From: an uncultured Oxalobacteraceae bacterium
GTDB lineage: Bacteria; Pseudomonadota; Gammaproteobacteria; Burkholderiales; Burkholderiaceae
Assembly: GCA_946478765.1 (NCBI GenBank)
Contig: CAMLDH010000075.1
Coordinates: forward strand, 1-13,946
Reading direction: 5' to 3'
DNA length: 13,946 bases
Shown here one piece after another: positions 13,898-13,946 of this stretch. Both the position numbers and the translations under genes were made by a program. Position 1 is the stretch's first letter. Each line of letters opens with the position of its first letter. Below the pieces are notes generated by a model that saw nothing but the letters and a program-made list of their open reading frames with translations, was not told where the DNA came from and did not search any database.

Positions 13898-13946
13898 GGG
13901 GGCGCAAGATCAAGAGAAATTTACAAAAAAGACAACGCCATCCAGC

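Overview
The window looks like chromosome of a betaproteobacterium of the order Burkholderiales, most likely family Oxalobacteraceae (Herminiimonas/Janthinobacterium-like). The basis is protein resemblance and gene order (metK divergent from two lpxL-type genes, then dapF ... DUF484, xerC, and zur-cobW-dksA), together with a Burkholderiales-type porin. Genus cannot be fixed from the sequence alone.

Layout. 128-1057 (minus): secreted M14 (MpaA-like) zinc carboxypeptidase. 1282-2445 (minus): metK, with a foldback repeat just past its stop and a good sigma70-type promoter in the divergent metK/lpxL spacer. 2624-5248 (plus): two lipid A acyltransferase paralogues overlapping by ATGA, then dapF. 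5267-5421: a 155-bp, fully symmetric MITE-like foldback with 26-bp perfect terminal inverted repeats and a TTA target duplication, filling the gap between convergent dapF and a Sel1-repeat gene (5422-7125, minus). 7301-8290 (plus): outer-membrane porin followed by two hairpins. 8558-9051 (plus): a YefM/YoeB-type toxin-antitoxin pair whose toxin lacks the catalytic Glu. 9072-10724 (plus): DUF484 protein and xerC. 10720-10965: a second, unrelated foldback element that contains the xerC stop. 11084-13832 (plus): a Fur/Zur-type regulator behind a palindrome-overlapped promoter, a COG0523 (CobW-type) GTPase with a His-rich metal-binding loop, and a DksA-family protein with one zinc-finger cysteine left and a roughly 200-residue Lys/Ala-rich, histone H1-like extension, closed by a strong terminator.

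How it fits together. The dapF-DUF484-xerC order known in proteobacteria is present but split by about 3.8 kb of accessory genes (Sel1 protein, porin, TA module), with mobile-type foldbacks near the edges of the xerC and dapF blocks. The zur-cobW-dksA block reads as a zinc-homeostasis or zinc-sparing unit. The most unusual items are the histone-like DksA fusion, the active-site-altered YoeB homologue and the two foldback elements abutting stop codons. No tRNA, rRNA, CRISPR array or complete insertion sequence was seen.
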